This document shows positions 1 through 9,325 of a stretch of 48,009 nt of DNA, piece by piece (positions within the stretch are counted from its first letter, which is position 1; each line of letters begins with the position of its first letter). The position numbers and the translations under genes are program-made. The notes below the pieces were generated by a model that did not search any database, was not told the origin of the DNA, and saw only the letters and a list, made by a program, of their open reading frames with translations. The stretch is from contig JAHDXH010000007.1 in NCBI GenBank assembly GCA_023382875.1, positions 1 through 48,009 on the forward strand, read 5' to 3'. The stretch is from Patescibacteria group bacterium. GTDB taxonomy: Bacteria; Patescibacteriota; Microgenomatia; UBA1400; PJMF01.

Positions 1-121
1 CTCTAATACCATATCTTTGGGCCAGATCTTTATAATCCATTCCCCTAGTGTCACTCTTTTCAACTTGACCAACTGTGGCTCGTGACATTTCTTCTGATGA
101 TACTGGGGTTTCCCTTACCAT
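1..121 (-). CDS. partial hypothetical protein (N-terminus only, runs off the left edge)
   Basis: Minus strand reads MVRETPVSSEEMSRATVGQVEKSDTRGMDYKDLAQRYGIR without a stop to the window edge. Confidence 0.5.
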   Translation of the reverse strand, partial: MVRETPVSSEEMSRATVGQVEKSDTRGMDYKDLAQRYGIR

Positions 122-149
122 ATTTTTCCTTTCCTCTCTAAAAAAAGAG

Positions 150-443
150 TTAAATACTTTCTCTTGAATTCCTTAATACAGATCTAACTTCGGCCAAAAA
201 CTTAGCTTTACGCTCTTCATTCATACCAATTTGATCAGCGATCTGAGCTGCGTCAGCTTCCGTTGCTTTCTCATCAGCTAACATTTCCTGATTTGCTTGA
301 ACTCTTAAATCATTGGCTTTATCTAGCAAATCCATAGCCATTTTAGGGCTATCTTGAGCCACTTCATGGCCTAAATTTTCATAAATCTTAGCCAACTCGA
401 CTGGCGGCAAAGCACCTGCTCCTGGTACGTTTTCTGCTGTCAT
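150..443 (-). CDS. small hypothetical protein
   Basis: 97 aa ORF, helical, no recognised family. Confidence 0.55.
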   Translation of the reverse strand: MTAENVPGAGALPPVELAKIYENLGHEVAQDSPKMAMDLLDKANDLRVQANQEMLADEKATEADAAQIADQIGMNEERKAKFLAEVRSVLRNSRESI

Positions 444-498
444 ATTTGATTTGATGCAATCAGTAATATTTAAGTTAATTGCACACCTCTAAGCTAAC

Positions 499-516
499 CA
501 AATTGTTAACAATTTG
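499..516. repeat. perfect 18-bp palindrome CAAATTGTTAACAATTTG
   Basis: Read directly; lies in the intergenic gap upstream of the 150..443 gene and downstream of tmk. Confidence 0.8.
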
Positions 517-558
517 CAACAGGTGGGCTCTTGAGGGAGCTGAAAAGTTAACAAAGGG

Positions 559-1197
559 TTAAGATCGACCCATTCTCTTTTGCACAGCTTGCCAGATGTT
601 TTCTTCAACCTCTTCAAGAGACTTACTGGCATCAACAGTCACCCAGCGCTTGCTCTTATCAGCGTGAGCAATTTTCAAGTAACCTTCCCTAACTTGGCGG
701 TGGAAGTCAGTTGATTCCATATCTAAGCGGTCAACTTTGCCAGATTCGCGGCGTCTTTCTAAACCCACCTCTACGGGCAGATCTAAAAGCAAAGTTAAAT
801 CTGGATAAGTATTTTTGGTAGAAATATTATTCAAATCTTCAATCAGGTTTTCGCCAAAACCACGGACAATGCCTTGATAAACCACACTACTATCGCGTGA
901 GCGATCCATCAAAACTACTTTGCCAGCTGACAAACTTGGCAAAACAATTTCGCGGTAAATTTGAGCGCGAGCAGCTTGGAAAAGCAAAACTTCGGTCGTA
1001 AAGGCAATGCCAACGTTTTTACTAGACAAAACTACTTCTCTAATTTGTTCTGAGATAACAGTCCCACCCGGTTCTCTTAAAACCACTACGTCATGACCAA
1101 CTTTGGTTAAACGATCGCGCAATCGGACAATTTGGGTAGTTTTACCACCACCCTCGCCACCTTCAAAAGTAATCAAAAAACCCTTGGCTTCTGACAT
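559..1197 (-). CDS. tmk: thymidylate (dTMP) kinase
   Basis: P-loop FEGGEGGGKTTQ, DRS/DR motif, LREPGGT. Confidence 0.93.
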   Translation of the reverse strand: MSEAKGFLITFEGGEGGGKTTQIVRLRDRLTKVGHDVVVLREPGGTVISEQIREVVLSSKNVGIAFTTEVLLFQAARAQIYREIVLPSLSAGKVVLMDRSRDSSVVYQGIVRGFGENLIEDLNNISTKNTYPDLTLLLDLPVEVGLERRRESGKVDRLDMESTDFHRQVREGYLKIAHADKSKRWVTVDASKSLEEVEENIWQAVQKRMGRS

Positions 1198-1222
1198 AGT
1201 TTTTAATTTCTTTCTAATTTAT

Positions 1223-1795
1223 TTATTCTAAATCTCCTCGTAAAGCATCATAGCAAATTGCGCAGGCAACGCCAAAGATCTCATCGGCACCTACATTTTC
1301 AATTTGACTCAAAGGATGCTTGGCATAAGTAAAAATGGCTGGATGTTCACAGCCCTCATGATCACAACGGGCAGTCAATTTTATTACCTGATCGGCTTTT
1401 TCCATTAACTCAGGCATGGGACCAAAGCCATCTTTTTTGTAATCTAAATCCAGTCCAGCAGCAACCACCAACATTCCCCTAACCAGCAATTGCTCAATTA
1501 CACTAATTACTTCATGAGAACAAAATTGAACTTCGTCAATCAAAACACAAGATAAGCTTTCATATTCAGAAACAATCGACAAAATTTCTGTAGGATTTTT
1601 GGCGTCAAAAAGTCGAGCGCCATAAGCCTGACCATCGTGAGAGTGAACTTGTTCACCACCACCATAACGACTATCCATACTCGGTTTCAAAATCAAGCTA
1701 GTATCAGGGTGGTGTCGAGCTTGATCTATTAAATAAGAAGTTTTGGCCGCAAACATTGGGCCTGTCACTACTATTAACTCTCCTCTTTTTGTCAT
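1223..1795 (-). CDS. tdk: thymidine kinase
   Basis: GPMFAAKTSYLI P-loop, LIDEVQF, Cys pairs typical of type II TK. Confidence 0.92.
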   Translation of the reverse strand: MTKRGELIVVTGPMFAAKTSYLIDQARHHPDTSLILKPSMDSRYGGGEQVHSHDGQAYGARLFDAKNPTEILSIVSEYESLSCVLIDEVQFCSHEVISVIEQLLVRGMLVVAAGLDLDYKKDGFGPMPELMEKADQVIKLTARCDHEGCEHPAIFTYAKHPLSQIENVGADEIFGVACAICYDALRGDLE

Positions 1796-1800
1796 GCTGT

Positions 1801-2688
1801 TTAGGTTCTATTACGATTTAACAAACTACTAACCTTGACTGAAAAACCGTAAGTAGAAGCAATAACTTGAGCTGCAGCGCGATACCAGATGCCAATTGGT
1901 CTTAACTCTCCCAATTCAATCTCCGCTTCTTCTTGCGGCTGGTAAAACTCACCTGTACCCTTCTTGGGTCTTTCGCCAGTTGTTTGATCAACTTCGCCAT
2001 CAAATAAAGTCGCACTTATCTTACGTTGCCTATGATAAAAAGCCTCCAATTCTTCAGGACTTAACTCTTCTTTTGGCAAAGCAAACATTGATGCTGGATA
2101 CTTAATCATGTTGCGAGCAATTTTTTCGATTACTGCTTTTCCAGAATCCACACCAATTAAGCTATGCATGGCAATGCTGTAAGCCAAAATATCCTCCAAC
2201 ACAGTGGGAAGCTTTTCTCTTTTCGAATCATCAAAACTAAGCACGAACTCGGCTTCATCGTTTAAAAGTTGTCTTAAAATTTGATATACCTTATTTTTTT
2301 CATCACTCAATGCCTCTGGCCTATCCATAGGCTTACCAACTTCTGGTAAGTCAAACTGAAACCTTTGGGCAATTTGACCAACCTTGGCGTAGATGCTATC
2401 TATAGGAATAGCCAAACCCATTTCATCAAAAGCGGTCATCCCAAATACTAAAATGTCGGAAATTTCCTGTTGGCGATAATCTTCTCTGGTTCGATGATCT
2501 TTTTTAATATTTTCAGCAGAAAAAATTCCTGAGTGGTCACCACCATTTAGTTCCTCAATCTCATCGCCTAATAATTTAAGCGCAACCTTCAGATCCGAAT
2601 GATTAAATTTATCAATCAATGGACGATCGGTTTGCCAATCGATATGGGCTTGATGAGCGGCTTGGAAGAGTTCGTGACGGCTGGACAT
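1801..2688 (-). CDS. MazG-like all-alpha NTP pyrophosphohydrolase, apparently two tandem MazG-like units
   Basis: GDEIEEL...QEISDI (ExxE/ExxD) and a second NDEAEFV...LEDILAY; likely start MSSRHELF rather than the extended ORF start at 2724. Confidence 0.7.
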   Translation of the reverse strand: MSSRHELFQAAHQAHIDWQTDRPLIDKFNHSDLKVALKLLGDEIEELNGGDHSGIFSAENIKKDHRTREDYRQQEISDILVFGMTAFDEMGLAIPIDSIYAKVGQIAQRFQFDLPEVGKPMDRPEALSDEKNKVYQILRQLLNDEAEFVLSFDDSKREKLPTVLEDILAYSIAMHSLIGVDSGKAVIEKIARNMIKYPASMFALPKEELSPEELEAFYHRQRKISATLFDGEVDQTTGERPKKGTGEFYQPQEEAEIELGELRPIGIWYRAAAQVIASTYGFSVKVSSLLNRNRT

Positions 2689-2826
2689 ACCTGCTAACTT
2701 TAGCCGTACACATTGGCTGCACACAATAGAACAAACTAGATCATAAACACAAATTATAGTGGTTTGGGTTTTCTTCTAACACAACCTATTGTGTTTATTT
2801 AGGATGAAAAAAAACTAGATTTCGGT

Positions 2827-3258
2827 CTATTTTTTGCCTGTGGATCCGAATCCTCCTCGGTTTTTACCCCCCAATGATTCGTGAGCAGATATCTCAACTT
2901 GTTCGTAAGAAACCACAATCAGTTGCACCAACCTTTGTCCTCGCTCTATCACTACGTCGTGATCTGAAAAATTATAAAGTGCCGCCTTATATTCGTCTTC
3001 GTCACCAGAGTAATCACTATCTCCCACCCCAATTCCGTTAATCATCATCAATCCTTCTTTGTGCAATGAACTACGAGCGGCTAATAAAGCCCAACAATTC
3101 TTGGGAAGTTTGATAGCAACATTGAGTGGTACATAGGCAATTTCTTTTGCTTTGATCACAGTTTCAATTCTGCTATAAAGATCAATTCCGGCGGCGCCTT
3201 TGGTTTTGTATTCGGGTAATGGTAGGGTTTTGTCAAAAAGTTTGATTTTTAGTTTCAT
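2827..3258 (-). CDS. dut: dUTP diphosphatase
   Basis: AAGIDLYS, ARSSLHKEG, GVGDSDYSGDEDEYKAAL, GGFGSTG motifs. Confidence 0.92.
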   Translation of the reverse strand: MKLKIKLFDKTLPLPEYKTKGAAGIDLYSRIETVIKAKEIAYVPLNVAIKLPKNCWALLAARSSLHKEGLMMINGIGVGDSDYSGDEDEYKAALYNFSDHDVVIERGQRLVQLIVVSYEQVEISAHESLGGKNRGGFGSTGKK

Positions 3259-3303
3259 AGTGTTTTTCTTTAATGTGAAAGTATCTTAACCCATTTTCCT
3301 CTA

Positions 3304-3332
3304 TTGAAACCAGCTAACCCAGTTGGTAGATT
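3304..3332 (+). promoter_or_regulatory. candidate promoter TTGAAA-N17-TAGATT for dcd, ending 8 nt before the ATG
   Basis: Read directly. Confidence 0.55.
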
Positions 3333-3340
3333 GTTTTGAT

Positions 3341-3913
3341 ATGTTTCTTTCAGACCACGACATCAAAAAAGCACTTAAGTCCGGCTCGGTCATTATCCAG
3401 GATTTTGATCCTAAGAGATTGCAACCAGCAAGCTACGACGTACTACTTGGTAATGACTTTTTGCTTTTTGATCGACATCAGCTTGGCGTCATTGACCCCA
3501 AGCAAAATCAGGATAAATACATGAGGAAAATTCATGTGGCCGATGATGAAGCATTTATTCTCCATCCTCATGAATTCGCTTTGGCCGTCACCAAAGATTT
3601 CTTTGGTGTCGACAAAAGTTTGTGTTGTCACATCATGGGCAAAAGTAGTTTGGCCAGATTGGGTTTAATCATTCATACCACCGCTGGATTTGTTGACCCA
3701 GGCAACCAGCTTAATGCCACCCTCGAGCTCTATAACACCAACAGTTTACCAGTCAAACTTTACCCAGGTATGAAAATTGCCCAAATTGCTTTTTGCCGCC
3801 TGGAAACTCCAGCCACCAAACCTTATGGTCATCCAGACTTTGGCAGCAAATACTTTAAATCAGGTTCAGTAGAAGGTAGCCAAATGTGGAAAAATTTTAA
3901 CCATGAAGACTAG
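3341..3913 (+). CDS. dcd: dCTP deaminase
   Basis: MFLSDHDIKKAL..., QPASYDVLLG, GKSSLARLG, TAGFVDPG; start chosen at 3341. Confidence 0.92.
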   Translation: MFLSDHDIKKALKSGSVIIQDFDPKRLQPASYDVLLGNDFLLFDRHQLGVIDPKQNQDKYMRKIHVADDEAFILHPHEFALAVTKDFFGVDKSLCCHIMGKSSLARLGLIIHTTAGFVDPGNQLNATLELYNTNSLPVKLYPGMKIAQIAFCRLETPATKPYGHPDFGSKYFKSGSVEGSQMWKNFNHED

Positions 3914-5501
3914 ATTTTCTTTTTATCCAGATTTACACATTGCTTCACTCGAAGCTGAGGCGCCACATCATCAGCTCAAGGCTCACACCCTACTTCAAGA
4001 TCCAACCCAGAAACAACCTTCCATCAACGCTTTTCTTGGCGCACGTTACTCAAGAAGCGCCGACAGCGTTGTCGACATTGCCAAAGAAGTCATGAACAAG
4101 GGTCAAGACGCAGCCAAGCGTCTTGAATCAATTTTTTATGGCTATGGGCATAAATCTGTTGGCGACATGGCCGACCTTTTCTTGTGTCTGGAAAACGTGC
4201 CCATGATCACCGCCATGAGACTCTTTAACCAAAACCCAGTTTTGGCTGGTCAAGAGCGCTCCACTCGCTTTCAAAACTTTGAAAAACCAGAATTTATCAA
4301 ACTCCCTTCTTCAGTCAAAAATTCAAAATTAAAAGCTGAGTATGAAGCCATCATTCATACTCATATGAAAAATTATCAAGACTTACTCGAGCCTACTCGA
4401 ATTGCTCTTGCCCAGCATTTTCAGATTGATGAAAATGATAAAGGTCAGGTTGGCGCTTTAACTGCCCGCACTTTTGACACCGTTCGCTATTTCTTACCTA
4501 TGGGACTTCAGACTAGCCTTGGTTTTGTCATGTCAGCCCGCTCTTGGTCTGATTTGATTAGCCAACTTGGCGCCAGTCGGTATAGCATCGAGCAAGAGTT
4601 GGGCCAATTAGTTCATGAGCTGTTGAGTACTCCTGATCACTCTGGATCTGGTTACATTCCAGAGGCAGATGGCTTGATTCGTCATACTGACAGCAATTAC
4701 TCAAGAAGAGAGTCAACCCAAGCAGTTTTAAAAGAGTTGAGTAAAGAATTTACTCAGGAAGAAAATATCCTGGTCAGCCGAAAGTTGGACAAAAATTTGC
4801 AGGTCAAACTCGGCGGGAACCCTACCGAAAACCTTCTTAGGCATTACGAACTACTCCTCCACCCCTTAGCAGCTGCTAAAAAAATCAAGTCACTCCAATC
4901 AACTGTGACAAAAATTGGGGAAATTATTTTTGACAAGCACAACCAACACCGCCAACTCGGCCAACTTGGTCAAAGTGGCGCCATTAGCCTTGAGGGCTTT
5001 GCTGACTTTGGTGTACTCAAAGATTTGAACCGCCACCGCAGTTTGGAAAGATTTGTTCCGATTTGGAATGATAATCTCAATCTAGAAGAAGAATTGGATC
5101 GCGAAAATACTCGCTGTTTCTTTGTTTGTAATTACTTACACTTACCCGAGTTTTCTGGACTCAAAAAGGAGTATGAAAAAAGATTAGCAGCCACCTACGA
5201 AAGAATTCGCGCTTGGCACAAAGCAGCTGTTGCTGAAATTGGAGCCGATCTTGCTCATGAGTACACCACCTATCTATTACCCCACGCTCACGCCACCAGA
5301 TACCGTTTTTACGGCAGTATTGACGATTTGCAGTACACAATCAATTTGCGAAGTCGCAATGGCGGACACATCGCTTATAGAAGCTTAGCTTACTCATGGT
5401 TGAAAAAACTTGCTCAAGCCGACAGCTTTTGGATTAGCTTACTCAGTAAAATTCCCGCTGTTGATCCTGGGTCCAGAGAACAATTTATCGATCGATCCTA
5501 A
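3903..5501 (+). CDS. double-length flavin-dependent thymidylate synthase (ThyX family), two ThyX-like halves
   Basis: GYGHKSVGDMADL and QERSTRF in the N half; DLNRHRSLERF and LRSRNGGHIAYRSLAY in the C half; 532 aa versus about 220-250 aa for ordinary ThyX. Confidence 0.8.
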   Translation: MKTRFSFYPDLHIASLEAEAPHHQLKAHTLLQDPTQKQPSINAFLGARYSRSADSVVDIAKEVMNKGQDAAKRLESIFYGYGHKSVGDMADLFLCLENVPMITAMRLFNQNPVLAGQERSTRFQNFEKPEFIKLPSSVKNSKLKAEYEAIIHTHMKNYQDLLEPTRIALAQHFQIDENDKGQVGALTARTFDTVRYFLPMGLQTSLGFVMSARSWSDLISQLGASRYSIEQELGQLVHELLSTPDHSGSGYIPEADGLIRHTDSNYSRRESTQAVLKELSKEFTQEENILVSRKLDKNLQVKLGGNPTENLLRHYELLLHPLAAAKKIKSLQSTVTKIGEIIFDKHNQHRQLGQLGQSGAISLEGFADFGVLKDLNRHRSLERFVPIWNDNLNLEEELDRENTRCFFVCNYLHLPEFSGLKKEYEKRLAATYERIRAWHKAAVAEIGADLAHEYTTYLLPHAHATRYRFYGSIDDLQYTINLRSRNGGHIAYRSLAYSWLKKLAQADSFWISLLSKIPAVDPGSREQFIDRS

Positions 5502-5514
5502 ACAATCAACAAGG

Positions 5515-6297
5515 TTAAAGTTTGTAAGGAACGTGGTGTTTAAAGTCGACAGCGTTAATTCTAGCCAAAACTTTATTAACCAAAGTTAAATCGATTTTGT
5601 TTTTCTTGGCTACCTGCTCTGGTTGCTTTTTGTCCAAAATCACACCCTGAATAACTTGGTCTGCAATCTCATAACTAAAACCCAATTCCAGCTCATCTGT
5701 CTGACCCTGCCACAACCCAGCTGATGGCGCCTTGGTTAAAAATATATTGGGCAAACCCAAGTACTTAGCTAGCTGGCGAACTTGCAACTTAAGCAGATGT
5801 CGAATTGGCTCAAAGTCACTCGCCTCATCACCAAAGCGAGTGAAATATCCCAAATAATGTTCTGATAAATTCTCAGTTCCTCCCACCAAACCATCGACTT
5901 GTCTGGCCCAGTCATACAAAACAATCATTCTTGCTCTAGCCATAAAGTTTCCCAACCGAATGTGTGCGTCTGGCTGATTTTTTTTCCAACCTGATTGTTT
6001 TTTTAAACTTTTAACCACTGGCTCGATATTGATCTCTTGCCAATTTTCTTCTGGAATCTCCAGCCATGCTGCTAAATTTTTAGCGTCTTCCATATTTTGA
6101 TCAGCGAAAGGTAAAAAAATCGGATAAACATTTTGTCTACCCATCGACCAAACCGCCAAACTCAAACTTAAAGCTGAGTCTATTCCGCCAGAAACTGCCA
6201 CCACCACTCGCGACTTATCGGCGTCACCAATTGTCTGGCGAATAAAAGCAATAATCTTCTGAATTTCAGATTCTGGATTTTTGATGAGGAGTGACAT
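5515..6297 (-). CDS. nadE: NAD+ synthetase (ammonia-type)
   Basis: VVAVSGGIDSALSLSLA PP-loop, GTENLSEHYLGYFTRFGD, KAPSAGLWQGQTDE. Confidence 0.93.
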   Translation of the reverse strand: MSLLIKNPESEIQKIIAFIRQTIGDADKSRVVVAVSGGIDSALSLSLAVWSMGRQNVYPIFLPFADQNMEDAKNLAAWLEIPEENWQEINIEPVVKSLKKQSGWKKNQPDAHIRLGNFMARARMIVLYDWARQVDGLVGGTENLSEHYLGYFTRFGDEASDFEPIRHLLKLQVRQLAKYLGLPNIFLTKAPSAGLWQGQTDELELGFSYEIADQVIQGVILDKKQPEQVAKKNKIDLTLVNKVLARINAVDFKHHVPYKL

Positions 6298-6299
6298 AG

Positions 6300-6875
6300 T
6301 TATGTCGAGTATAAACTATGTTTTGATAAATAGTGAATTACTTCTGGGGCGACCAATTTGCCAACTTCCGAGCCAGCCAAAAGCTCATTTTTGACAACAG
6401 TTGAAGAAATTTCCATTTCCTCTAAATCATATAAGGCCTTCATTCCTTCTCTTAAAAGTGCAAAATCAAAGCCAGATCTAGGGTAAACGTAAAAAACAAA
6501 CTCCTTGAGCATTTGTTCATAAGAATGCCATTTGTGAAAACTAATTAAATTGTCTGAGCCCATTAAGAAAGAAAATTCGTGTTCTGGATATTTTTGACTT
6601 AATGCCCTGAGGGTATTGTAAGTAATACTCATTCCAGACTGATTAAGTTCGTATTCGCAAATTTGAACCGGCAGGTCATTAAAGTAGGTATTTTTCACTA
6701 AAGCCAACATTTCCAATCTATCAGTAGCGCCAGCCATTTTTTTGGAAAAAGCGTGACTTTTGACTGGTAGTAACCAAACTTCATCCACCAATCCTAGTTT
6801 GAGGAAATTTCTGACAACTTTGATATGGCCAAAATGAGGTGGGTCAAAAGCACCACCAAAAACGGCGATTTTCAT
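6300..6875 (-). CDS. nadD: nicotinate-nucleotide adenylyltransferase
   Basis: FGGAFDPPHFGH nucleotidyltransferase motif, ISSTVVKNELL. Confidence 0.92.
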   Translation of the reverse strand: MKIAVFGGAFDPPHFGHIKVVRNFLKLGLVDEVWLLPVKSHAFSKKMAGATDRLEMLALVKNTYFNDLPVQICEYELNQSGMSITYNTLRALSQKYPEHEFSFLMGSDNLISFHKWHSYEQMLKEFVFYVYPRSGFDFALLREGMKALYDLEEMEISSTVVKNELLAGSEVGKLVAPEVIHYLSKHSLYST

Positions 6876-9130
6876 TTTTTAGCTTTGCTTTTTGTGGCAG
6901 CAGCTTTTTTCTTTGGACTTGCTTTTTTGGTAGCAGGCTTTTTGGCAGTGGTTTTTTTAGTAGTGGTTTTACTAGCGGCAGGATTAGATTTGGCAAAACG
7001 AGCTTTTCTAGCTTCTGCTCTCTCTGCTCTTTTAGCCTGCATCTCTTTCCACTCTTCTTTGGTAAGCTTTTCACCTGGTTCTGGTTTTTTCCAAGAAGCC
7101 CAATCACAAGTTGGATAAGTGCTACAACCATAGAACATTTTGCCCCAGCGAGAATTTTTTTCAATTACCTCGCCAGTGCCACACAGTGGACAAACTACAC
7201 CATCCACCTTAGTCACAATGTTTTGAGTGTATTTGCAAGTTGGATATTTAGAACAACTATAAAACTTACCAAAGCGGCCAGTTCTAATCACCACATCACC
7301 CACTTCACCTTCGAGGGTTCCAGCTTTTTGTGCCTCCAAACAGGTAGGACATTTTTCGCCGGTTTTCTCGACTGGCACTTGCATACGGTCAGCTTTATCG
7401 ACCACTTCATCAATTTGCTTTTCTAAAGGACGATAAAAAGTACCAACTACTTTTCTCCACTCTTTTTCACCTCTGGAAATGCGGTCGAGATCTTCTTCCA
7501 TTTCAGCAGTGAAATCATAGTCCATGATGGTTTTGAAATGCTCCAAAAGGAAATCACAAACAGTAATACCAATCGGAGTAGCAAAGAAACGCTTATTTTG
7601 TCTCTCCACGTAACCGCGACTATCAATCACTGAAATAATACTGGCATAAGTACTTGGACGACCAATACCTCTTTTTTCCAATTCTTTAATGACAGATGCG
7701 TCATTGTAACGAGCTGGAGGCTGGGTAAATTTTTGAGCTGAATTAAGCTCACCAAAATACAAATCCTGACCCTCAGCTACATCAGGCAAGATTCTATCGC
7801 CTTGCCCTGGGAATAGTTTCATCCAACCGTCAAATTTCAAAATTGAGCCACTGGTTTTTAGCTCAACTTTTTTCACTTCACCTTTATTCAAGGTGGCTTC
7901 TATTGTCAATGAAGTTTGGTTGTAAACGGCAGTTTCCATTTGAGAAGAAACAAACCTTCTCCAAATCAAATCATAAAGTTTGACATGATTTTCAGTAAAC
8001 TTACTACTCTTGTGTCTAATCTCATCTACTGATTGGTCAATATAAGTGACACGAATTGCTTCGTGAGCTTCTTGCGCGTTTTTTGAAGAACCTTTGAAAA
8101 TTCTGGCCTGAGCAGGCAAATAATTTTGGCCATAATTTTTAACGATAAAAGCTCTAGCCATATCTATGGCTGTTGTAGATAAATTAACCGAGTCAGTACG
8201 ATGATAAGTAATTAAACCTTCCTCATAAAGCTGTTGAGCTAAAGTCATGGTTTGCTTAGAAGTATAACCAAGGCGATTGGCAGCAGCTTGCTGCAATGTT
8301 GAAGTAGTAAAAGGTGGCAAACTAACGCGGTTGCGCTCTTTTTTTTCGATCTCACTAATTCTGTAAGCTGCATCTGGCAAGAAACTCACCACATTTTTGA
8401 TATCGTCAGCAGACTTAGGAGCGAAATTTTTACCCTCGACAGTACTTACTCTGGCTACCAGGTAACCTTCTGGTAATTCATCAAGCGGTTTTTTATCAAT
8501 GAAAATCTGATGTTTTGGTATTTTTTCGTCTAACTTCAAAGCCACATCAAGCTCCCAATACTCTTCTGGAACGAAAGCGGCGATTTCTTTTTCCCTCTCA
8601 ACAATCAAACGTAAAGCCACAGATTGGACTCTACCAGCTGACAAACCGCGGCGAACCTTTTTCCATAAGACTGGGGAAATTTTATAGCCCACCAAACGAT
8701 CCACTACGCGACGAGCTTGTTGTGCATCGACCAAATCTAAATTAATTTCACTGGGACTAGAGATGGCTTTTAAAACCGCATCTTTGGTAATTTCGTGAAA
8801 GGTGGCTCTGGAAAATTTTGGTTTATGTTTAGCGCCTTCTTCCAATAAATATTTAACATGCCAAGCAATTGCCTCGCCTTCACGGTCAGGGTCCATTGCC
8901 AGATAGACTTTATCGGCAGTTTTGGCCAACTTTTTTAATGTAGCCACTACTTTTTTCTTATCCTCGCTGATCTCGTAAAGTGGCTCGAAATTTTTTTCTA
9001 TATCAATCGATAAGTTGTTACTAGGTAAGTCACGAACATGACCAACTGAAGCCTCAACCTTATAATCACTACCAAGATAACCACTTAGTTTTCTGGCTTT
9101 GGTTGGAGACTCGACGATAACTAAATTCAT
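6872..9130 (-). CDS. topA: DNA topoisomerase I with two C-terminal zinc-finger repeats and a Lys/Ala/Thr-rich tail
   Basis: MNLVIVESPTKARKLSGYLG, DPDREGEAIAWH, YHRTDS, RFGKFYSCSKYPTC and WGKMFYGCSTYPTC; ATGA overlap with nadD. Confidence 0.95.
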   Translation of the reverse strand: MNLVIVESPTKARKLSGYLGSDYKVEASVGHVRDLPSNNLSIDIEKNFEPLYEISEDKKKVVATLKKLAKTADKVYLAMDPDREGEAIAWHVKYLLEEGAKHKPKFSRATFHEITKDAVLKAISSPSEINLDLVDAQQARRVVDRLVGYKISPVLWKKVRRGLSAGRVQSVALRLIVEREKEIAAFVPEEYWELDVALKLDEKIPKHQIFIDKKPLDELPEGYLVARVSTVEGKNFAPKSADDIKNVVSFLPDAAYRISEIEKKERNRVSLPPFTTSTLQQAAANRLGYTSKQTMTLAQQLYEEGLITYHRTDSVNLSTTAIDMARAFIVKNYGQNYLPAQARIFKGSSKNAQEAHEAIRVTYIDQSVDEIRHKSSKFTENHVKLYDLIWRRFVSSQMETAVYNQTSLTIEATLNKGEVKKVELKTSGSILKFDGWMKLFPGQGDRILPDVAEGQDLYFGELNSAQKFTQPPARYNDASVIKELEKRGIGRPSTYASIISVIDSRGYVERQNKRFFATPIGITVCDFLLEHFKTIMDYDFTAEMEEDLDRISRGEKEWRKVVGTFYRPLEKQIDEVVDKADRMQVPVEKTGEKCPTCLEAQKAGTLEGEVGDVVIRTGRFGKFYSCSKYPTCKYTQNIVTKVDGVVCPLCGTGEVIEKNSRWGKMFYGCSTYPTCDWASWKKPEPGEKLTKEEWKEMQAKRAERAEARKARFAKSNPAASKTTTKKTTAKKPATKKASPKKKAAATKSKAKK

Positions 9131-9258
9131 AAATTTCTCTTTAAGGTAACTCACCTATTGTACACAAAAGGCTTTATCACACAAACTCAAAGCAGGAATT
9201 ATAACAGATGAGTTGAGAGTTTTTGTAATTTTTTGATCTAGTATGTTTGCTTTTGAAC

Positions 9259-9287
9259 TTGATTTTTGCCCCATTTTGTCCTATAAT
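9259..9287 (+). promoter_or_regulatory. sigma70-like promoter TTGATT-N17-TATAAT
   Basis: Exact hexamers and 17-bp spacer read upstream of the 9326 gene. Confidence 0.75.
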
Positions 9288-9325
9288 ATAGATATCTGAA
9301 TTCTGCTAACACAAGGAGATGTGAG

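Noticed and set aside
2778-2795. Small hairpin AACACAA-CCTA-TTGTGTT between MazG-like gene and dut
   Set aside because: Short AT-rich stem without a convincing T-run; could be chance.
6844-7164. 106 aa minus-strand ORF within topA
   Set aside because: Out-of-frame within a confident gene; repetitive K/L translation is a frame-shift artefact of the Lys-rich tail.
6825-7426. Plus-strand ORFs of 97 and 195 aa opposite the topA 3' end
   Set aside because: Antisense to confident topA; low-complexity F/S/A-rich translations mirror the Lys-rich tail.
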